64,000 nt of DNA from Prostheceraeus crozeri. Taxonomy: Eukaryota; Platyhelminthes; Polycladida; Euryleptidae. Below the pieces are notes generated by a model. It saw only the letters and a program-made list of their open reading frames with translations. It did no database searches and was not told where the DNA came from. The stretch is from positions 62,001 through 126,000 of the forward strand of contig CAJQUW010008745.1 in assembly GCA_907163375.1 (NCBI GenBank), written 5' to 3'. Numbering within the stretch: position 1 is the first letter of the stretch; each line of letters starts with the position of its first letter. The position numbers and the translations under genes are program-made. Shown piece by piece: positions 51,701 through 60,700 of this stretch.

Positions 51701-54700
51701 CCATATCTATCAACGCGCCTCATGTTTATTAGCTACAAGCATGGCTGCAGATCATTCAATAAGACTAAAAATTGCATTAGAATGTGTCTTGACTCGTTGC
51801 TTGTCTTGCTTAGCCCTGCTTGGTTTATCTTCGTCTTCGATGTTTTCTGAGATACTTAATGATTTCTTAAGCGAAGCAAACTTATTTCCCTACGGTGATT
51901 CGGTAACTCCTAATGTAACAAAGTTTAATTTAGTGCTTTATTTAATGTAGATACTTTCCATATCCTGCTTATCTATTAGGTAGTCAGTCTTGCTGGCTAA
52001 TTCGGTGTAACAGCCGCCAGATTAAAATTGTTCCAGCTCAGCCAGTGTAATAGCCATTACCTATTAATTTTGTCCTAAACGTCAGCCGGAAAAATCGACC
52101 TCTCTCCAAATGTGACATATTTTGTACGCTCACTCCACTTGCGAGTCGTACATGAATTATTTAACTCAAAAATACCCTCTTTTATGAGTTTTTTGGATTT
52201 CGTGTACTTTATTATTATTCATTTTGACCTTCGATGTATTTTAGCCGCCACTACATGCATTTCTCTTTGTAAAAATAGTTGAATGAACGACCTACTTTCA
52301 ATTGTTGTCGATACATTGTTTAACGAAATGCTATATTTACTAGAAATGTGAGACGATCTCCACGATGTCATAAATAACCGCAAATTGTTCAAAATCGATT
52401 ATAACGATGCTGTGGGTGTATGCTTGCATTACACCAGCTGATGTCATTCTTAAAACACATTAAGTTCACCAAACTATATCTACATCATCAATTTCGTTAA
52501 GTCTGAAGTACAATTTCACCATTCAACTTGTTTATTATATTGGAGCACGTGTCATTTCAGATAAATATTTTGCAGCTGACTAAAATTAAACTTCGCTGAT
52601 TATTGTTACCATAGTGACGCTTGCAAATGTAGCAGCAGTGAATTGCGGCGGACTAAAACAATTAATATCTTAGATAGGGATTCTCCATGTAAAACAAGCA
52701 TTTTTGGCTGATGACTATGCGTTAAATATAAAAGTGTCCAAAGAGATACATATCAAGATAAAATACTCATACCTTAATCTGTATTTGAGCAAAAATCTGG
52801 ACCTCTACCCTCTATTTGCATGGTTCAGCCCTTATTGTCGACTTAGCACCCCCACTAGAAGAAGAGACGACCTGTCTAATTCTGTGGTGTAATCAAGTCA
52901 TCCATATCATATAAAACCATTGTTGTTCGATTTTGTATGTATCCATTGAGAGAGGAGTTTTATCTCTGAAACGCGTTTGGAAACATTGATTTTATCAAAA
53001 TCAATTTGCTTTGATTTCATATGCGTGTATATATATGTATATGTAGTACTCTATCTAATACATATTTTCTACTCAATTCAATGATTTTCTTGTTTTCTTC
53101 CAAAGGAATGGCTTTACTGGCTCACACATATCCCGCCGACCATGAAAGATCAAAACATATGGCATTCGCGTTGAGTGGACAAGCAACTGGTGTTCTTGGT
53201 AAATATTCTGCTTTTCATGCTAAAGTATTGACTATCCTACATCCTACAGCCGCAACTGATATACGATATTTGAAATAAGTTTAGTATTTTTATTGCATTT
53301 GTAATATTTGAGGCAATGGTGATCCACGATCTCATGTTTTAAACATACTGTAATACAGTAGATATTACACTCTGATTGTGTCACATTGTATTTGAATTTT
53401 CTGCTGCAGTGTCATAACAGATTGAATAGTGCTCTTGCATCGTTCATGTCGTGAAGTGATATTAAGCAAGTTCGCACTTATAATTTCATTTTGATTTACT
53501 GCTATTTTCAACTACTTTTAGTTGATTATTGTACAGATTGCACATATCGGCTGCTTTTTATCAAATTCATATTTGAATAGAAAATCCAGGACAATGCTTT
53601 ACATTTTTACAGTGCATTACTATTATATATTTTAACTGATTTGATTGATTTATGATTAATTTGATTTAATTTGATTGTTTTAATTGAAATTATCATGTGA
53701 ATTTCAATCATGTTGCTTATTGAGGTTTTTCAATTTTATCTGTCTAAATGATGACTTTTGTATTTACAACTTGATGTAATCGATTTTCATTTGAATAAAC
53801 GTTACTTACTTACTTAACTCTTATCTATCATTAACAAGCACGTTTGTGATGATTGTATGCATATTTTTAGTTGGCTACCCCCTTGGAGGAATACTCTACT
53901 ACTTCTACGGAAAAGCGGTGGCATTTCTTGTTGTGCAGGTGATATTAGTAGCTGTCTTGCGTAAGTGAACATAAATTATAAACTAATTCAATCTTTTTGA
54001 AAACATTGATTGCTGTGGAAAATGGATGACATTGCATTGAACATTCATAAAATGACACGCTTGATGAATAGTAACTTGGCAATAGAAAATCCTGACATGT
54101 TTCTGCCTGCTTAGCCTCATCAGTCGCAGGCAGATTCAAACCAGCGAATCGACGTTGAAATTGGAGGACGTGGAAGCACACCCTCTAGCCAGAAGGCCTC
54201 CGGACCATCTGTGTGGAGAGCGTGAACCTCATAATGCCGCAGAATGTAATCCGCCCTTCACGTGTCTGTGTTAAACAAAGATATTTAATTGTTTAAAAGG
54301 GCTAGATGAGAAAAAGATGCCTAAATTTGAACCCTTTTTAGTACGGTCCTTATCGTGGCAAAAAAAGCATTACGGCAATGGGGCGAAATTGCTGTTTTGT
54401 CGGCTGTACGGTGTGCAATGCAACAAAAATCCTTGAAAATGGCACATGATGTAAAGCATAATTCACTGATATTATATGATAAGCTTCAAGAATATTCGTT
54501 CAGTAGTTTAATATCTGAAAAAAACTGTTAAAGATAAGAGCGATAATACAGCAATTTAATGCAATACTATCAATTTGGAAGAAAAAATATTCAGATGAAG
54601 ACTGATGGGGTGTTGATGAACACTCAACTCCTTCCGTAGAATTCATGACCATTAACAAAGTCAGTGAGAATCCGAATATTACAAAGGAATTGGCTATTAA

Positions 54701-57700
54701 TAAGGCTCAGCCATGTCAACAACGCTCTTCGAGTTATTCACCGCTGAAGCTACAATATGGATCTATATATTTCAAAATTAACAGAGGGCATTTTAGGGTC
54801 AACCAGAATCGATCATTGCATGTCTGTTCATGTCAAAGATGTTGTCAATGTGCATTGGATAGACATCGGATTATGATATCTATGGTGCATTGTATAACAC
54901 GCAGTTGTTTGTTTTTATTTGCTTAAGCCAACTTTATGTCAAATTTTCTGATAGTTCATATTTTTATTTTCTCTTGTATCATATAATTTCTTACGCAAAA
55001 CTGCATATACATGTACAGATGATTGCCAAGCTTGGGCACAGCAACGATATACATGTACAACCATAGCCAGGCCCCGTACACTACAAAGAAGCAATCCAAC
55101 TGCATGATCACAAGTAAAGACGTGGTTCATTTTTCTGTTCAGGAAAGTCATTTATAGTCATGTATTTGGTGAATTGTAAGTGAACTTTACTCTTTTTTAA
55201 TCATCTAAAAATGAAACAATTGGTTTTCATTTGCATTATTCCTATGTAGCATGCGCTCTTCAGGTCTAATAATCAACTGACATATGATAATGCAATTGTA
55301 TAATTGAAAGAATTGTATCTGCAGATATTATTTACAACTGCGTTTTACAAAGGATCTGAAAAAGTAGAATGTTATTTGTTGCAATTTGGAAGTTGTTTTT
55401 AGACATATATAAAAATGTCTTGATTTATTATTAAAATGCGTTTTAGTTCTGTAATTACTAAAATGAAGCAATGAAAAGGAATATTTGTTTCTCGCTTACA
55501 AATATTTTTAAATTCATGCAATATCAGTTGATTTTAATTGGCCTCACTGCACATAAGGTAAAAATACGTCTATTTGCTATCTAGCCTTTTATGATATTAA
55601 ATATCTTTGGTGTTAAACCAGTGCCTTCATGGTTAATTCACGCTTTCAAAAGTACATAGATTGTGCGATAACTTTCAAAGAAACTAATCGACTTTGAATC
55701 GCATCTATTGTACCATAGACATCGAATAGAGTATTGGAAATTCAAATGCTATGTAAATTTCAATTAATCACATTTTTATTAAAATTTTTAATGGCAAATC
55801 AGTCATTCAAGCAGTCATTCTTGTGTCTCTTCCTAATCACTTGAAATCTCTCAGGATCTACAAGTATTTATCCGATTTGAGGAAAGCCCGAAAACGAGAT
55901 GCTATCGAATGACAAGTTTTATTCATCTAGTGAAGCCTTTCAGCCACTACAGGAGGCTATCTTCAAACGACTAGGAATGGCAAGTAACGTCCACAAATGA
56001 ATAATGTTCAATGATATTGTCAAACCAATATCACAGATAGCTAGAATCAAGTAACTTTCTCAAATAAAAGATAGTAGAAAACATGATACATTAATCAAAC
56101 AAGAAACAAGTAAGTACAACAAAGGGCAAAGTTCGGAGGAAGGCAAAAAGTTCCATTTTAGTCTCCCTCTCCCAAAATTCTCAATCGCGTCAATGTCAAT
56201 CACGTGGTCACTTTCGAAAGTGTGGCGGTCAACCGCTGAACGATCCACATCCAGGGATCTGAAAGCCTTCTTGTGCTCCTTCTTTCATTCATCTGCCGTC
56301 ATGCCATACCTATAGTATGTATAGTATCATATGTGTACCGGCCTCACGATTTTTATTATTGAGGCAGTTATCGTCAAATATATATGCCTGTCACGTCCAC
56401 GTAACTGCAACTGCACTCCTCATCAGAGCAAGTTATTCGGTAAACTACCTCAAACTGCTTTGCCGCACCAACAAATTTTCCAGTTTTATCGATGGCTTCA
56501 TTCCAACATTGATCCCCACCTTGAGGACAACACTAAATTTCTCGGGCGAACCCGGTAAATAATGAAAAGACCTATGAAGTCTAGCATCTTCTCTGGAACT
56601 AGGTGCTGTCAAGGCTGATCCACCAGTCTGCCACCATCGCTGTATCTCAGAATTACCGAGACCAGTTGCCTCCAGACTACTCATTAAAATATGCTTCTTA
56701 TTCTGAACTCGATTGGATGAGCAGATTTTTGCGGCACTACTGGAAAAGATCTAACCAACCCTTTGAAGACCGGTTGGATTGGAAGACTCGCGGTGAATGT
56801 ACGACCGATGATGTCGGTTTTTGGTAAACGGAGAAATTTAATTCCATTTGACTGAACTCAACGAGGATGTCAAGAAAGGAATTCTCCCAGTGTTGTAAAA
56901 AAATGCCGATTTCCAATAAGTTTTGATGCATGTCATCTATTACTGTTGTAATGTATATATTTCGCTTTTAGGGAGGACAGAAGTTAAATTTTAGTTTATT
57001 TGCAATTTTATGCATTTTTGGCCGCCATTTTGAATTTTGGGTCTGAAAAAATTGAAAAAAAAGAATTGGAAAATTGTCGAAAACAAACATCAGTACCCTC
57101 AAAACTATAATCAATTATATTTTTGAGTGGTGACTTCTTCGAAATAATTTACATGTATTTTAAAAAGAACCGTGTGTCCTTTCTTATAGTTACTGGTTTC
57201 TTGTTTGATTAGTGCTATGTCTTCTTTGATCTTTTAACCTTGAGAAAGTTGTTTGTGTCATTACAGTCCGCGTAGACTCTAGCTATTGGTTTGACAATAT
57301 CATTAGGCATTATTCACCTGTGCTCGTTGCTTGTCATTCTCAAGTCGCCTGAAGATGGCCTCATATGGTTGAAAGGCATCGTTAGAGAAATAAAAATTAG
57401 CATTCGATAAAATCTCTCGTTTTCGGGCTTTCCTCAAGTTGGATTACGAATGTGTGACCCACTTCTCGGTGAAATTTGTAAGTATACTTCATAATCACAA
57501 TTACAGAACTGCAGAATTTGAACTGTATCTTGCACGTAAATTTGAGTTCCATCCACAAATCAATCTTATTAGCTTCATTCTGTATTCATCAGCAACTTAT
57601 CAGTATACCTAACCAGCTTTCATCGTAAATAGTCACAATTAGGGAGATTTATAGCTGAAATTTCCAAGGAACTCCTAAAATAGCCATTTTGTAGAGGTAA

Positions 57701-60700
57701 GTTATTTCAAATTTTGAACTAAACTTGGAACTTTCGCAGTGGTGCCCAGAAATGGAAATCCCTGAGAATTTGAGACAGTACAAGAGAAAATACAAGTTAC
57801 TCGAATACCATAAAAAGTATTTTCAGAGTATGCATCACAAAAAAGCATACATAATTTTCATAGCAGACATGTGACCTCAAAGAAATGGAGCGCATGTGAA
57901 GATACCTTTATCAAGCAATTGGGCGGATGAATTGTGATATATAAAACATCAAGACATGAAAATTGTTTACTGAGATAAAAAAATCAGAACAATATGCAAT
58001 TTGAAGAGTGCAGCACAAAGACATCACATCTCTATTCGTTTAACAGAGACGCTAAGATTTGTGGTAAGTGAAAAACTGTGCATGGAAAGCCGATAAGAAC
58101 ATGCTCAATACAAAATGTCAGAAAAAAATTGCAAGATATAAGCCATGCTGTTGCTAGGAATTTTCGCATTTTATCTAGATTAAATGCGCCGTGTTGTTTG
58201 ATCACATTTTGGTTGATAAAAATAAAATTGCTTTTATCTTTTGACAATGAAAGCAAATCATTTGTTATTTTTACAAAATATATTTCGGCAAGCCGCCCTT
58301 CACAATTAGATTGAACAGGACTCCTCTTCGAAATACATTTCAGAAAAGTGAAAACAAATATTGCTTGTGCGTCGAAGGAAAAATAAATTTCATTTTTTCA
58401 AAAATAACTAAAATGCTATCCATCAAAATCTTTACTGGCAGGTTCTGTTACCATTGCTAGAAATTGTCATTAGATGCTGCATTGAAAACGCAAGAAGCAA
58501 TTGTATCAAAAAACATAGATAGAAAATTTTATAGCAGCTTGTCTCATATTTTGCAAATTGTCGGATGCTGTAACGTAACAAGCGCACCAATATTGCACTA
58601 TGAGAAGTGTACCTCATAATACGAAGCACTCTGACATAATGCTAGCTTACTTAAACACTGTAATCCAATGAAGCATGAACACTGACACCAAGACAGGAGT
58701 TTAGGAGGGTCGGCTGCTGTGCCTCCCTCTCCGGGAATAGTTCCCTCCCCTATCAAGAACAAAGTGTTTAAATATATCTTATATACTTTAATTAATCCCT
58801 ATATATTTTTTAATTAATCTCTTATATACTTACTTTGATCAAGAGCGTTTTTGAAACATTTCATGATCACATTCTCCACTTCAGAAGCTGCTGTCAATGG
58901 ATGCAATCTGATAACCGCATCTGAAAAATCTGAGAATAAGTACAAATGTATGAAAATCCACATTATGGCAAGAAATCGTTCAAGGAAAGATGTATGATAA
59001 TCTCTTTAAAGCATGAAAAGCACTCAATTTTGACAACCTTGTCCGCATGGTAGTGAATCACTGCTACATGAAAAACATTCCCAAAACGTGATGAGCATGT
59101 CGCATGCCCTGAAACAAAGTAGGCCTATCATTAGACCTTCTCTTGTCATAATACAAAGGACTGGCAATGCTTACCTGCTTGAAGATGCTTCAGAGGCTGT
59201 CATAGAATGCAAAATCATCGCACCACAGGGCCATGGCGCTGATTACTGACACCGGTGTGATAAATTACTATACTACTTGCGCAAATGTTTTTATGTTCAT
59301 TATTGCTAGCTGGTTAGCTTGTTTAAGTACGGCTATATCTTGCATTCAGATCAGACATGACGGATCATGCTTTCATAAGATTTAGATATTAAAAAAGATC
59401 GGTTTCTCGGTTAATCATAGAGTAAGTATATGTAGGTAGAGTGTCGAATCAAAAAAGTATCTGTATACAGTGAAAAAAAATTTATATGAAAAGATTGTTT
59501 TTGCGGAGATTACGTTCCTGCGGTCCAAAAATTATTTGAGCAGTTTTGAAAAAGCTAAATTTTTGCCAATTTAAATACTACCGAAATTGTTATAAGTGGT
59601 ATGAAACAAGTTGGATATCAAAAGGAATGAACATTCGCTAACAAGTATGGTAACTAAGCAGACATTATGCTTATGATCAAGGAAATCTAATGAACGGCAT
59701 TATAATGGAAGTCTTCATGAAAAAATCGAGCTCTTATTGTGAAGTCGTGGCAGAAATTTCATATCTTTAATTCAATTTTCATCGTCATGAATTTATGATT
59801 CACTAAATTACTGTTTCACTTCTTGAATCTGAATAGTGATGTGGACCCATTTACATCTTTCAAAGTTAATTGAAATCATTGTCTTCGATTATGTGATTTT
59901 CCTCTACCAGTGGAAGGTTGCTTATGAAATGATCACGCTAAGGAAGATTCTCTTGAGATTCAGCATGAAAGCAATAGCAGGTTATCGAGTTGCCAATTTA
60001 ACAAACATTGTCTCCCCAAGGCTGTCTTGACACGAACGATCTGTATAATAATATCATTTCTATCTGCATCATGCTATCATGATCAGTCAATTCCGTTGTA
60101 ATTTCTTCAGAACTACATAAATGTGCATATCCCCCATTTGGAAACAATTCCGACTGTATCCTCCTTGAGTTCATTTAACAAAATCAAAAGTGTATACACA
60201 TTGGGGATTTAATAAATGCTGAGTTACCACTCTACCTAATATACTTACTCTATGCGGTTAATATTAAAAGTACGCTAGATATGTTAGGCCTACACCGGGA
60301 TTTCACATCATTCGGAGCAATGCTATAAGGTAAAGGGAGGGCCAAAGCCCACCCCCCAGAACATCGATGCACTACGTATTCCGTTAAGGGGAGAGCTAAA
60401 GAAAAATCTAAAATGTAACGTCTTAAAGTCGAAATGCATCGAACACTGTAATTAAATTTCTTTCGAAATTTGCTATTTTAAAAGTATAGACTGTCACACC
60501 GCATCATTTTCTGTGTTTCAGTGTTATCGCTATTCGTCGCTGATCGCCATGCAGTTGGAAAAATAGAAGCAAGTTTGATAATTAGTTTGCTCCTCTTTCT
60601 TATCACACAGTTCTTGCTTGTATTCGCTTACACATTTCTAGCTCTGCTGCTCTTCATTGACTTGCAAAAATAATCACAGGATGATTTGCTTCAATAATGA

